NCBI RefSeq assembly: GCF_032854445.1
Contig: NC_088295.1
Location: 10,095,385-10,159,384, forward strand
Direction: 5' to 3'
Source of the DNA: Liolophura sinensis
Taxonomy: Eukaryota; Mollusca; Polyplacophora; Chitonida; Chitonidae
DNA length: 64,000 nucleotides
Made by a program: the position numbers and the translations under genes. The notes under the pieces are model-generated. The model saw only the letters and a list, made by a program, of their open reading frames with translations. It was not told where the DNA came from and made no database searches. Numbering within the stretch: position 1 is the first letter of the stretch; the number at the start of each line of letters is the position of its first letter. Shown here piece after piece: positions 41,901 through 51,460 of this stretch.

Positions 41901-44900
41901 ACATGTAGTATATTAGATACCCCTTTGATCATTAGGTCTTGTGGACAGAGTCTAACCTAAGATCCTCCCTCCTCTCCCTACACACCCATTATATAACGCC
42001 TGTAACAAGCAAGCCTAAGCATTGATTCTCCTGTCTCCTCCACACACCCATACACTGTGACACCTGTAATAAATAAGTCTAATCTCAGATCCCCTCTCCC
42101 CACACACTCATACACTGTGTGACACCTGTAATAAATACGTCTAACCTTAGATTCCCCTCCCCCACACACCCATAACACATGTAACAAGCAAGCCTAAGCT
42201 TTGATTCTCCCGTCTCCTCCACACACCCATTCACTGTTACACCCGTAGTAAATAATTCTAGCCTTAGTTCCCCTCCCCTACACACCCATACACTGTGACA
42301 CCTGTAATAAATAAATCTAACCTTAAATCCCCTCTCCCTCACACACCCATACACAATGACACCTGTTATAAATAAATCTAACATTAGATCCCTCCTTTCC
42401 CACACACATGCACTATGATACCTGTAATAAGCAAGCCAAAGCTTCGTCCCCTCTCCCAGACACACCCATACACTGTGACACCTGTAATTAGCAAGCTTAC
42501 GTTTTGATTCATCCTCTTAATGATCTACAATACTCACCCCTAAAACTTACACTCACATGTAGTATATTAGATATCCCTTTGATCATTAGGTCTTGTGGAC
42601 AGAGTCTAACCTAAGATCCTCCCTCCTCTCCCTACACACCCGTTATATAACGCCTGTAACAAGCAAGCCTAAGCTTTGATTCTCCTGTCTCCTCCACACA
42701 CCCTTTCACTGTGACACTTGTAATAAATAAGTTTAGCCTTAGATCCCCCTCCCCCACACACCCATACACTGTGACACCTGTAATGAGTAAGTCTAACCAT
42801 AGATCCCCCCTCCCCCACACACCCATACACTGTGACACCTGTAATGAGTACGTCTAACCATAGATCCCCCTCCCCCACACACCCATAACACATGTAACAA
42901 GCAAGCCTAAGCTTTGATTCTTCCGTCTCCTCCACACACCCATTCACTGTGACACCCGTAGTAAATAAGTCTAGCCTTAGATCCCCTTCCCCCACACACC
43001 CATACACTGTGATACCTGTAATGAGTAAGTCTAGCCTTAGATCCCCCTCCCCCACACACCCATACACTGTGACACCTGTAATGAGTAAGTCTAACCATAG
43101 ATCCCCCTCCCCCACACACCCATACACTGTGACACCTGTAATGAGTAAGTCTAACCATAGATCCCCCCTCCCCCACACACCCATACACTGTGACACCTGT
43201 AATTAGCAAGCCTAAGCTTTGATTCCTCCCCTCCCAAAGATTTACAATACTCTCTAAAACCTGTAATAAGAGATGATCATCAAACTGAAAACATGCAGTA
43301 TATTAGATACCCCTTTGATTATCAGGTCTTGTGGACAGAGTTCAAATCTGAGAGGTAGACTCTCAATGACGTACACCCACCTCTATTTTATTTTCTATAT
43401 TAATTAACCAGCCATCAAAGTTGTAATACTGAGCTATGGCTGTCATCTTCTCCACAGCAGTAGTTATGGTCTGTTCTGAGCTGAGAAGAGTCGCCATCTT
43501 CTCAGCTCCATCCTCCCACTCTGTGATAAATGTACCTGATAAACAAAATCAAGACCTATCATCCCCCCAATCTGTGATATACATACCTGTTATATGTAAA
43601 AGAAATTAACAACCATTATCCTCTTACTGAGAAGAATAAATGTAAATACAGGCAAAATGAACACAAATCATCCTCCCACTAATAAACATAAACATATTAA
43701 CAGGCCATGTGACCTACCATTTCCCCACTAATAAACATAAACATATTAACAGGCCATGTGACCTACCATTCCCCCACTAATAAACATAAACACATTAACA
43801 GGCCATGTGACTTACCATTCGCCCACTAATAAACGTAAACATATTAAAAGGCCATGTGACCTACCATTCCTCCACTAATAAACATAAACCCCCACTAATA
43901 AACATAAATATACTAACAGGCCATGTGACCTACAATTCTCCCACTAATAAACATAAATATACTAACAGGCCATGCGACTTACCATTCCCCCACTAATAAA
44001 CATAAATATACTAACAGGCCATGTGACCAACCATTCCCCCACTAATAAACATAAACATATTAACAGGCCATGTGACTTACCATTCCCCCACTAATAAACA
44101 TAAACATATTAACACACCATGTGACCTACCATTCTCCCACTAATAAACATAAACATATTACCACACCATGTGACTTACCATTCCCCCACTAATAAACGTA
44201 AACATATTAACACACCATGTGACCTACCATTCCCCCACTAATAAACATAAACATATTAACAGGCCATGTGACCTACCATTCCACCACTAATAAACATAAA
44301 CATATTAACAGGCCATGTGACCTACCATTCCCCCACTAATAAACATAAACATATTAACAGGCTATGTGACCTACCATTCCCCCACTAATAAACATAAACA
44401 TATTAACAGGCCATGTGACCTACCATTCCCCCACTAATAAACATAAACATATTAACAGGCCATGTGACCTACCATTCTCCCACTAATAAACATAAACATA
44501 TTAACAGGCCATGTGACCTACCATTCCCCCACTAATAAACATAAACATATTAACACACCATGTGACCTACCATTCCCTCAATAATAAACATAAACATACT
44601 AACAGGCTATGTGACCTACCTTTCCCCCACTAATAAACATAAACATACTAACAGGCTATGTGACCTACCTTTCCCCCACTAATAAACATAAACATATTAA
44701 CAGGCCATGTGACCTACCATTCCCCCACTAATAAACATAAACATATTAACACGCCATGCGACTTACCATTCCCTCAATAATAACCATTCCCTCAATAATA
44801 AACATAAACATATTAACACACCATGTGACCTACCATTCTCCCACTAATAAACATAAACATATTAACAGACAATATGAACATGACCATCCTCCCACTAATA

Positions 44901-47900
44901 AATATGAACAAATTCACCGACAGGATGAACACTGATCTTCCTCCAATCAATAAAAGTCTCCTATTCACCGGCTAGGATGAACACCCTACATCCTCCCCCT
45001 GATAATCGTAAACATATTACCCATCCTCGCAATCACTGATAAACATACCTGGTAAACGTAAACTAAATTAACACCTATCATCCTCCTACTGATAAACATG
45101 AACAGAGCAATACCATCCATGCTCCCAATAATAGATGTAAAGGTATCCACAGAGAAGATGAACCTAGCATTCTGCCACTAATCAAAGTAATCCTATCCAC
45201 AGACAAGATGAACACCTCCAGTGATAAATGTCAATGTTCATGTAATCACAGACAAGATGAACACCTCCAGTGATAAATGTCAATGTTCATGTAATCACAG
45301 ACAAGATGAACACCTCCAGTGATAAATGTCAATGTTCATGTAATCACAGACAAGATGAACACCTCCAGTGATAAATGTCAATGTTCATGTAATCACAGAC
45401 AAGATGAACACCTCCAGTGATAAATCTAAATGTTCATGTAATCACAGACAATACCAATACCTACCATTCTCCCAATCTATGACAAACACATCCGATAAGC
45501 ATCAATAAAATGAATATCTGTCAGCCTCTCACTTTGTAATAAACATACCTAATAGGCTAATGTAGAAAACACATCTACCATATATCACCACGAACATTCT
45601 CTCACTCTGTGACAAATATACATGTTAAATGTTACACAACAGAGAAAATGGAAACCTAACATTTACTTGTTAGAAATAAACATAAGCAAAAATTAAATGT
45701 ATGCACTGGTTATTTATTTATCTATCTGATTGGTGTTATACTCTGTACTCAAGAAAATTTTACTTATACACACGTGTGACAGGCAGAGAAAACCTACAAC
45801 CATTCGCAGGTTGTTGACAGACCTTACCAAGTATGGCTGGAGAGGAAGCCAGCATGAGCTGTACTTTAACTCACAGCAACCGCAATGGCTACTTGGTCAC
45901 TGCACCACCCGGCGCACTAACCACCTCAGTATGCACTGTTTGCACCAATACAAAAGCAACAACAAATCTACAATGAACATGTATTTGATTTATTTGGCTG
46001 TTGCTTAATGACATACATTCAAGCAGTTTCCACTGACAGGATAGTGACCAGTTTTATGGAAGGAGGAAACCCTAGGAAAATCACTGACCCATGGCAAGTT
46101 ACTGATAAACTTTCCCACAGACATGTACAATGAATATATCAATTAAACAAACAAACAAACAAACAAACAAAAACAGCACTGACTGAAGATGACATGAAGA
46201 TGACTTACCTAGGACCTTGACCCCATGTTTGTGAGCTGCAGTCAGCCAGCCTGAGGGAGGGATTGTGATGAACCTGTGGCTGAAGTAGATGAAGGTGTCA
46301 ACCTGCCACCAGTGATAAAACCTGTAACATTCTTCATCAGGCGACACCACACCCTGGACAAATCTGTGGACAAACACATGTTTGTAGTTTATTTAATTAT
46401 TTCATGTACTCAAGAATACTTCCCTTATACGATGACATCCTCTCATTTATGGTGAGAGGAAAAGAAGTTTTCTATGTGATTGTAAAATGTGAGCCAAGTG
46501 TCACCACAATACTTGTACATGATATAGCCATAATGTGAACAAAATTAGTTTTATTGTGGTTTATATTTGTAGGTTCTGAACTTGTCAATTATGCCATAGC
46601 ATACAGAGTGAAATGATAGAGTAAGTTAATTCCTCTGCTACACCTTCCTCCTTCCCCTACCCCAGCTTTACAGAAAACAGCCGGCCGCAGAGTTGCATGC
46701 TACACCTTCCTCCATCCCCTTCCCCAGCTTTACAGAAAACAGATGGTCGCGAAGCTGCATGCTACACCTTTCTCCATCCCCTACCCCAGCTTTACAGAAA
46801 ACAGCCGGCCGCAGAGCTGCATGCTACACTTTTCTCCATACCTTACCCCAGCTTTATAGAAAACAGCCGGCCGCAGAGCTGCATGCTACACCTTCCTCCA
46901 TCACCTACCCCAGTTTTACAGAAAACAGATGGTTGCGAAGCTGCATGCTACACCTTCCTCCATCCCCTACCCCAGCTTTACAGAAAACAGCCGGCCGCAG
47001 AGCTGCATGCTACACCTTCCTCCATCCCCTACCCCAGCTTTATAGAAAACAGCCAGCCGCAGAGCTGCATGCTACACCTTCCTCCATCACCTACCCCAGC
47101 TTTACAGAAAACAGCCGGCCGCAGAGCTGCATGCTACACCTTCCTCCATCCCCTGCCCCAGCTTTACAGAAAACAGCCAGCCGCAGAGCTGCATGCTACA
47201 CCTTTCTCCATCCCCTACCCCAACTTTATAGAAAACAGCCGGCCGCAGAGCTGCATGCTACACCTTCCTCCATCCCCTACCCCAGCTTTATAGAAAACAG
47301 CCAGCCGCAGAGCTGCATGCTACACCTTTCTCCATCACCTACCCCAGTTTTACAGAAAACAGATGGTCGCGAAGCTGCATGCTACACCTTTCTCCATCCC
47401 CTACCCCAGCTTTACAGAAAACAGCCGGCCGCAGAGCTGCATGCTACACCTTCCTCCTTCCCCTACCCCAGCCTAACAGAAAACAGTCGGCCGCAGAGCT
47501 GCATGCTACACCTTCCTCCTTCCCCTACCCCAGCCTAACAGAAATCAGCGGCCAGCAGAGCTGCATGCTACACCTTTCTCCACCCCTACCCCAGCCTAAC
47601 AGAAAACAGCCGGCCGCAAAGCTGCATGCCAATGTAACATGATGATATATAAACCCTATCTAGATGTACCTGGGAGCTTGGGTGAATTTCCCTTCCAGCG
47701 GTAGAAGATTGCTGGTTCAAATACCCAGCTGGTAAGCCTTGTCACACTGATACCTACCTGTCCTCCAGGTAACCACCCGATAAGTCATGACATATTAAAG
47801 TGCTTGGGGCAGAACGCCGTTTGGGGGCACCCCTTAGCAGTGTTATGGACACACAAGCAGCATCTCTGCCAGGCTCCCATTCTAACAAGGCCTCTAGTGT

Positions 47901-48818
47901 ATCCAGGGGCTGAATGACCGGGTCACCACTTTCATCCCAGCCTGAAACAAATTAATAAATTTAATATAGTGTTTGAACAGCATTGTTTTAAAGTAAACTG
48001 CAGAAATCATAAGGGTGGAGGAAACCAATGTGATGGAGAAAGCCGACACATTGACAGATTGCTGACAATTACAGCCCTTAATAGGGCACCACAGCCATGC
48101 CAAGAGCTGGATTAGAACTAGCAACCTGAATGCAGCCTTAAACCATTGTGCCAGTCAGTGCGGAAGGCAATTATAAATAAATGCAACTCAGAGAGTGCAG
48201 ATGAAGTTTACCCAAAAGAAAAAAAATACATAAATAAAAAAAATACTTTAACAGTATTTAATGCAATTAGTTTTTCAACCTTTTAAGAGTCAAATCATAC
48301 TATACATATATACATACGTAGCTAAATAGGCCAACGTGTAGGCCAACACATATCTGTTTCATATATATACTTGTACTACCCATAATTCCTCAACCTTTTT
48401 GCTTTTGGCAGAACAATTTTCAGTGCAATTTATGCACATTTATAATTTGATTTTGTAGACAGAACTACATTGTCAGGGCTTCACAAAAAGTATAATTGTG
48501 TCAGTCAACACAGAAAAATACATTCTGAATGTGCGTAAATAAACACCTTGTGCGAAAAGGTTGAAGAATTACAGTACACATTGTGAGCTCATATTCAGTT
48601 CTGATGACAGCTGCCGTACGCCGGTCTACTGTATCCATGACCTAAAATTAAACTGAATGAAGCGTAAGAAGTAATGATCGTATATTCTGATCGTTTGCTT
48701 CTGCTCTACGCAGCCAACATACACTGTGCAAATTGAGATCGGTGCTGTTTTTCTGCCATATTTCAGGCGCATGATCCACGCCGGCCGATTTCGGTTCTTG
48801 TTGACTTCCGCAAGTCAT
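32590..48818 (-). CDS. ENGASE: Cytosolic endo-beta-N-acetylglucosaminidase (GH85), 12 exons
   Basis: Joined minus-strand exons: 48818-48725, 47941-47758, 46363-46209, 43535-43381, 39086-38938, 37635-37464, 35936-35833, 35541-35433, 34854-34649, 34231-33944, 33566-33458, 32994-32590. They give 2130 nt, 709 residues plus TGA; human ENGASE is about 743. Family role: hydrolysis of the GlcNAc-beta-1,4-GlcNAc core of free N-glycans and glycopeptides in the cytosol. Seen: CHD..GGYLEDR (about residues 82-93), FYHWW (108-112), DGWLINIEN (185-193) with N190 and E192 at the GH85 catalytic Asn/Glu pair, WYDS (225-228), CDGIFLNYTW (252-261), GVDVFGRG, then beta-rich C-terminal blocks starting at PWFNL. 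No signal peptide or membrane segment is evident, which suits a cytosolic enzyme. All internal junctions are GT-AG and phase-consistent. Identity is very secure; exon 1 is the weak part. Confidence 0.93.
33458..33566 (-). CDS. ENGASE: ENGASE exon 11
   Basis: Acceptor TTATCTTTCAG|T and donor TTACAG|GTAAGG. Encodes YFLFNKPDAKTVIESVGVGI, then QSIEGGHVAALLGMLQ, matching the region around RLGEIQVVDAASLL of the human enzyme. Phase 0 at the 3' end. Confidence 0.9.
33944..34231 (-). CDS. ENGASE: ENGASE exon 10
   Basis: Acceptor CTTTTCTGTTTCACAG|C has a strong pyrimidine tract. Encodes LFQTNIELAESIIVSLSWK through LGKCQPEKDGWKTRCSV. The donor is taken as GTAGT|GTATTT because it keeps the phase and the GW..RC.V block. 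A donor 12 bases upstream (ACAAG|GTGCAG, exon edge 33956) is also in phase, so the last four codons are uncertain. Another acceptor at 34269 would put a stop in frame with exon 9. Confidence 0.86.
34649..34854 (-). CDS. ENGASE: ENGASE exon 9
   Basis: Acceptor TTGTTGTAG|AAA and donor TACAA|GTAAGT. Encodes KMSAKPWFNLGLQSLQLPEG and later ENAFRGGSCLRLDC. It aligns with PWYHLSAQEIQP and AWHGGSSL at the start of the non-catalytic C-terminal part. Ends with two bases of an Asn codon. Confidence 0.94.
35433..35541 (-). CDS. ENGASE: ENGASE exon 8
   Basis: Acceptor TTGCTACAG|G and donor GGTCAG|GTAACT. Encodes FWKMLEDCCHTRCLTDLPVC, then SHFCQGFGKAYFLNGQ. It matches the FW..L...L...ICSLPF.TSFC.G region that closes the GH85 catalytic domain. 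Confidence 0.94.
35833..35936 (-). CDS. ENGASE: ENGASE exon 7
   Basis: Acceptor TATTTTCAG|GC and donor AACAA|GTGAGT. Encodes AVEAARARDLSLALFAQGW, then TYQCLPKEDFTANN. It matches the FSVALFAPGWVYECL region; the usual Pro is Gln here (FAQGW). Ends with two bases of a Lys codon. Confidence 0.94.
36141..36157. repeat. Poly-C run in ENGASE intron 6
   Basis: A run of about 17 C bases. Intron 6 (35937-37463) otherwise shows no repeat or second gene that I can recognise. Confidence 0.9.
37464..37635 (-). CDS. ENGASE: ENGASE exon 6
   Basis: Acceptor CCCTTCAG|T and donor ACAGAG|GTAAGT. Encodes LYFDICDGIFLNYTWTDDNL, then WDVWVGVDVFGRG and GGGFNTTE. This corresponds to CDGFFTNYNW and VYVGVDVFARG in the human enzyme. 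A run of glycines comes from a G-rich tract (C-rich on the plus strand near 37481-37500). Confidence 0.96.
37996..38164. mobile_element. TA-flanked MITE in ENGASE intron 5
   Basis: About 169 bp including the flanking TA on each side. Inverted repeats of roughly 33 bp: left GGTGGTTTGCAATGACAGCC, right (reverse complement) GATGGTTTGCAATGGCAGCC. TA duplication and short length suggest a Tc1/mariner-type non-autonomous element. Confidence 0.75.
38391..38657 (-). mobile_element. tRNA-derived SINE in ENGASE intron 5
   Basis: The plus strand reads tail first: (TTTA)n, TTGATTGATGTTTTATGCTG, CTCAAGAATATTTCACTTAT, then body, then tRNA-like head ending in CTAATCAACTGAGCCACGAAG. The element therefore lies on the minus strand, same as the gene. 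Near full length. Confidence 0.85.
38938..39086 (-). CDS. ENGASE: ENGASE exon 5
   Basis: Acceptor TTGTTGTAG|A and donor AACAG|GTGAGA. Encodes TSKIDLLVKFVEKL through TVIWYDSVTSTGELEWQN and ALNDRN. WYDSV...G.L.WQ..LN..N is a conserved GH85 block. Ends with two bases of a split Ser codon. Confidence 0.96.
39590..43235. repeat. Intron 4 minisatellite with higher-order structure
   Basis: About 60 diverged copies of a roughly 55-62-bp unit, with core ACACCCATACACTGTGACAC, then CTGTAATAAGCAAGCCTAAG and a C-rich run. A spacer containing GTAGTATATTAGATACCCCT recurs near 40892, 41905, 42559 and 43289, so blocks of about 0.65-1.0 kb were duplicated as wholes. Lies inside ENGASE intron 4 and explains most of its 4.3 kb. 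Confidence 0.95.
43381..43535 (-). CDS. ENGASE: ENGASE exon 4 (catalytic motif)
   Basis: Acceptor TTTATCAG|GT and donor ATAGAG|GTGGGT. Encodes TFITEWEDGAEKM and ends YYNFDGWLINIENKIE. The N-I-E triplet inside LINIEN is the catalytic Asn/Glu pair known from GH85 structures. The acceptor side of this exon resembles the repeat units that fill intron 3 (see findings). Confidence 0.97.
43680..44875. repeat. Intron 3 minisatellite, 50-bp unit
   Basis: About 23 units of roughly 50 bp containing CCCCCACTAATAAACATAAA and ACAGGCCATGTGACCTACCA. The right-hand copies fade into older variants to about 45.2 kb. The unit resembles the acceptor side of ENGASE exon 4. Confidence 0.95.
45200..45450. repeat. 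Intron 3 minisatellite, 49-bp unit
   Basis: Five near-identical 49-bp units with ACAAGATGAACACCTCCAGT and AATGTTCATGTAATCACAG. High identity between units implies recent expansion. Confidence 0.95.
45713..45925 (-). mobile_element. tRNA-derived SINE in ENGASE intron 3
   Basis: Same family as the copy at 38.4 kb, with tail (TTTA)n then GATTGGTGTTATACTCTG and head end GCACTAACCACCTCAG. An internal deletion removes part of the body. Confidence 0.8.
46209..46363 (-). CDS. ENGASE: ENGASE exon 3
   Basis: Acceptor GTCCACAG|A and donor CCTAG|GTAAGT. Encodes FVQGVVSPDEECYRFYHWW, then VDTFIYFSHRFITIPPSGW and HKHGVKVLG. The FYHW..vD.F.YFSH..vTIPP.GW pattern is typical of GH85. The final Gly codon is split G|GT. 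Confidence 0.96.
46385..46462 (-). mobile_element. SINE 3' fragment
   Basis: Matches the 3' part of the same SINE family: ACTCAAGAATACTTCCCTTA and TTTATGGTGAGAGGAAA. Head absent. Confidence 0.6.
46640..47640. repeat. Intron 2 minisatellite, 62-bp unit
   Basis: About 16 units of 62 bp: CTGCATGCTACACCTTCCTC, then CCCCTACCCCAGCTTTACAG and AAAACAGCCGGCCGCAGAG. A variant with AGATGGTCGCGAAG replaces the CCGGCCGC part near 46741, 46927 and 47361; the spacings are multiples of 62. Confidence 0.95.
47758..47941 (-). CDS. ENGASE: ENGASE exon 2
   Basis: Acceptor TTTGTTTCAG|GC and donor GACAG|GTAGGT. Encodes WDESGDPVIQPLDTLEALLEW and runs through STLICHDLSGGYLED. This matches the start of the GH85 region (PI....SLEELLAW, then LLCHDMMGGYLDD in the human enzyme). 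The last codon is split (AG + A = Arg) with exon 3. Confidence 0.93.
48000..48160 (-). mobile_element. tRNA-derived SINE fragment in ENGASE intron 1
   Basis: On the minus strand a tRNA-like head (A-box-like TGGCACAATGGTTTAAGGC, B-box-like GGTTGCTAGTTCTAATCC) is followed by diverged SINE body with the GTTTCCTCC element. Belongs to the same general class as the SINEs at 8.9 and 49.3 kb but is more diverged. Confidence 0.6.
48372..48577. mobile_element. Short inverted-repeat element (MITE) in ENGASE intron 1
   Basis: About 206 bp bounded by imperfect inverted repeats of around 32 bp: left TGTACTACCCATAATTCCTC, right (reverse complement) TGTACTGTAATTCTTCAACC. No coding potential. Target duplication not resolved. 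Confidence 0.7.
48725..48818 (-). CDS. ENGASE: ENGASE exon 1 (proposed)
   Basis: The proposed start is the ATG at 48818-48816, with A at -3. It encodes MTCGSQQEPKSAGVDH and about 15 further residues, then one leftover base. The leftover base is required because exon 2 opens with two bases of a split codon. The donor is CACA|GTGTAT. A better-looking GTATGT two bases downstream would break the frame of exon 2. The N-terminus of this family is poorly conserved, so there is no homology support; the choice rests on phase, position in a CpG-bearing block and an open frame. An alternative start is the ATG at 48638. Confidence 0.45.
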
Positions 48819-49020
48819 ACTACACCGTCTCGGGACTCTCCGTCAAACATCGGCAATTTACGCCTGTTAGCGATAGACAGATTCGCGGCACCTTCTCTCG
48901 ATATTATAGCCTCGTCTAGTTGCTCCTCACTTGGGAAGAACAGAGAAAAAGATATTACCTTTCGCTCTGCAAAACATGTCGTTTAAAATGATATCGCATT
49001 TCAAGTGCACGTGTATTTAG
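48819..49020 (-). promoter_or_regulatory. Probable ENGASE promoter/5' UTR region
   Basis: Directly upstream of the proposed start there are several CpG pairs and mixed base composition, unlike the AT-rich DNA around it. No clear TATA box at a fixed distance. The assignment is by position only. Confidence 0.35.
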
Positions 49021-49257
49021 TGTATTTCACGAAGTGATCTAGGTGAAAATGTAGGCTTAGGCCTATACATAGGCCTATAACGGTATATGCCAAATAATAT
49101 AGGAAATTTAGAGATTACGGAAGTTTTGTGGTAAGTATTGGACAATGTCAAATTTCGTAAAGGGGTTATGAGTATAGACAGCAAGCCTACATACTGACCT
49201 CTAGAGGTCCACACGCTTTCAGTCAGATCGTGTATGCCCCTATATACGATCGTGTAC

Positions 49258-49528
49258 ATTTTATTTATTTATTTATTTGACTCCGGTTTTACTCAAGAAT
49301 ATTTCACTAATACGACAGTGGCCAGCATTATAGTCATTAGTGGAAGGGAAGCGGACAGAGCCTAGTGGAAACCCACGATCATCCGCAGGTTGCTGGAGGA
49401 CCTTCTCACGTACGGCCAGAGAGGAAGCCAGCATGAGCTGGACTTGAACTCACAGCGACCGCATTGGTGAGAAGCTCCTGGGTCATTAGGCTGCCCTAGC
49501 GCGCTAACCAACTTAATCACAGAGCCCC
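49258..49528 (-). mobile_element. tRNA-derived SINE, near full length
   Basis: (TTTA)n tail first on the plus strand, CTCAAGAATATTTCACTAAT, body, head end CTAGCGCGCTAACCAACTTA. A run of about 15 C follows at 49527. Confidence 0.85.
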
Positions 49529-49659
49529 CCCCCCCCCCCCCAGTCGTGTACATGTAGGTCTATTTTCACCTATAGGGCTATATCGCCAGCGGAAAAATGG
49601 GATACAAAAGCACGAAACAGGCCAGCCAGCGAAAACATAGACTAGATGAATGGATCGCC

Positions 49660-49840
49660 TAAAAATGTCACATAAGTACCTTCCAAAAAAATAGTCTTGT
49701 CTAACAGAATGTCTTGTCTCAGAGACGCGAGAATGTATTCGGTTATTCCAGCAGATTATAATGTTACAATAACAGAATACATAAAATACCAACAGACTTT
49801 CTGTTACAATTAACAAATTTCCAGACTACAGTTTGGAGTG
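49660..49840. mobile_element. Long-TIR MITE, third copy
   Basis: Left arm TCTAACAGAATGTCTTGTCT with GAATGTATTC; right arm ATAACAGAATACATAAAATA with CAGACTTTCTGTTACAATTA. It matches the element at 56.85 kb and 59.14 kb. The right end TTTGGAGTG parallels TTTTGAGTG there; the left end is less certain. Confidence 0.65.
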
Positions 49841-51460
49841 TAAACAGACTACATATTGGACGTTTGTGGAAATGGGCTATAGGGCACTAGGCAAAACAAT
49901 ATATATAGTGCAAACCTGATGATTTTATTTAGTTTTCCAGTATTACAGCATGGGTCCTCCGTGGCCGAGGGGTTAGCGTGCTTGGACTAGTGCCGCACGA
50001 TGACTCAAGAGCCTCTCACCCGTGCGAACGCTTGTGAGATCAAGTTTTAACCTTCAGTGATATAGCCATTAATTACATAAAACTAATCGTTTTATAGTCT
50101 TATAAATGATTTCCCATTAACCGAATCGAATCATGCATTAGAATATTAAAAGATCATCGGAATAGTTTATGTGACGAAGGCCAGGTTTTACACTGCATGT
50201 GATGAACAGCGTTATCTTGCTGGAACAGCCGTTTATACACAGGCATACAGGCACGTGATATTTCTAGATTTGGTCCAGAATTGCGCAATGCTCACACACA
50301 ATTTTTTTTCCTATATTCTGGCCAATCAGGAAACCTGTTATAGGCCGTTACGTTTACCGAGTATTCCCCTCGGAAATAACTTTCCTATATGATGTACTTT
50401 ACTTAGACTGTCATATGTGCAAGTTTAAGTAATGACTATTGTGAAATCAATTTAAAGTGAAATTTATGAGAATGTGATAGGTGGGGTTTAGATGAAGAAT
50501 GTTTGTCAGAATCCTTACAGAGAAGAAGTGTGGCTGTCCGCAATACTCTCCAGTTCCCTCCATGAATCCATCAGCCAGACCGCCATCATATAATTAAAGA
50601 ATTCTTGAGAATGCCTTTAAATACCAACCAAATAAATAAATAAATATGGAATTTTTTAAAATCAGTTTTACGTGAATTTTCATGGCTTTTTCGTTCTGAG
50701 ATACATCGCTCTATATGTATACTACCTAGGTTCAGGTGTCGATTCCATGCATGCATGAGGGGTCAAGACTTAAAACCTCGATATATTACGAAGTTTATAT
50801 AGCCCTTTATGTTATGTTATTTATTTACTGATACACAACAGTGGGCAACAACATGGTGGGAGGAAACCGGTGGTCCTATATGTGTAGAGGTTCGAATATT
50901 TACATGTATCGCACGTTTTATGCATTTTCCAAATTTAAATCATACGGTCTAAAAAGCGTTAATTTAAATTATATTTCAAATTTTTACTGGCTTTCTGCAA
51001 TGCATATGTCTACATGGAATTGTTCTTATATAAAGCCTGCAATGTTTTTAGGGATGCCCCGAGTCGTCATCGGTGATACCACTGAAAAGTTTACCTCAAA
51101 GAATGTAATCCCACTTTTATTGTAGGTCCCTAAAAGGGTAGATCCAATCGTCAGGCATAGGCCCTCTTATGTACAGGGGGTCTACATATATATTCAATAT
51201 TATTGTTATCATTGTTATTTTATTAACCATCCAACGCATAATGGGCGAAGTTTACACATACATAGTGAGTGAAAATCCGTGAGTAATTCCCGCATATATG
51301 CATTATAGATTGTGACCGGAACACGCAGACACAAAATCCACATAGTAGTATATACATTTACGTATGGTATACACAAATTGTGACCACGTACATCTGCAAA
51401 ACAACAGTGCATATACCAGCATTAAACACCACGTAAGATTACTTCGGTTTCGATATATAA
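49841..51460. other. Non-coding with SINE fragments
   Basis: 49951-50050 is a tRNA-like SINE head (GTCCTCCGTGGCCGAGGGGT, GCTTGTGAGATCAAG) with little body. 50818-50875 is a SINE 3' fragment (AACATGGTGGGAGGAAACCG) on the minus strand. Otherwise unrecognised. Confidence 0.5.

Noticed and set aside
39823-43209. Series of minus-strand open frames (Tyr/Cys/Val/Gly repeats)
   Set aside because: They are shadows of the intron 4 array and lie between two proven ENGASE exons on the same strand.
46693-47538. 281-codon plus-strand open frame
   Set aside because: It consists of the 62-bp intronic array read in rotating frames, opposite to ENGASE.
48500-48638. Alternative ENGASE first exon from ATG 48638
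   Set aside because: It would run into the inverted-repeat element, and the only phase-compatible donor (ATGT|GTACTG) is poor. Kept only as a fallback.
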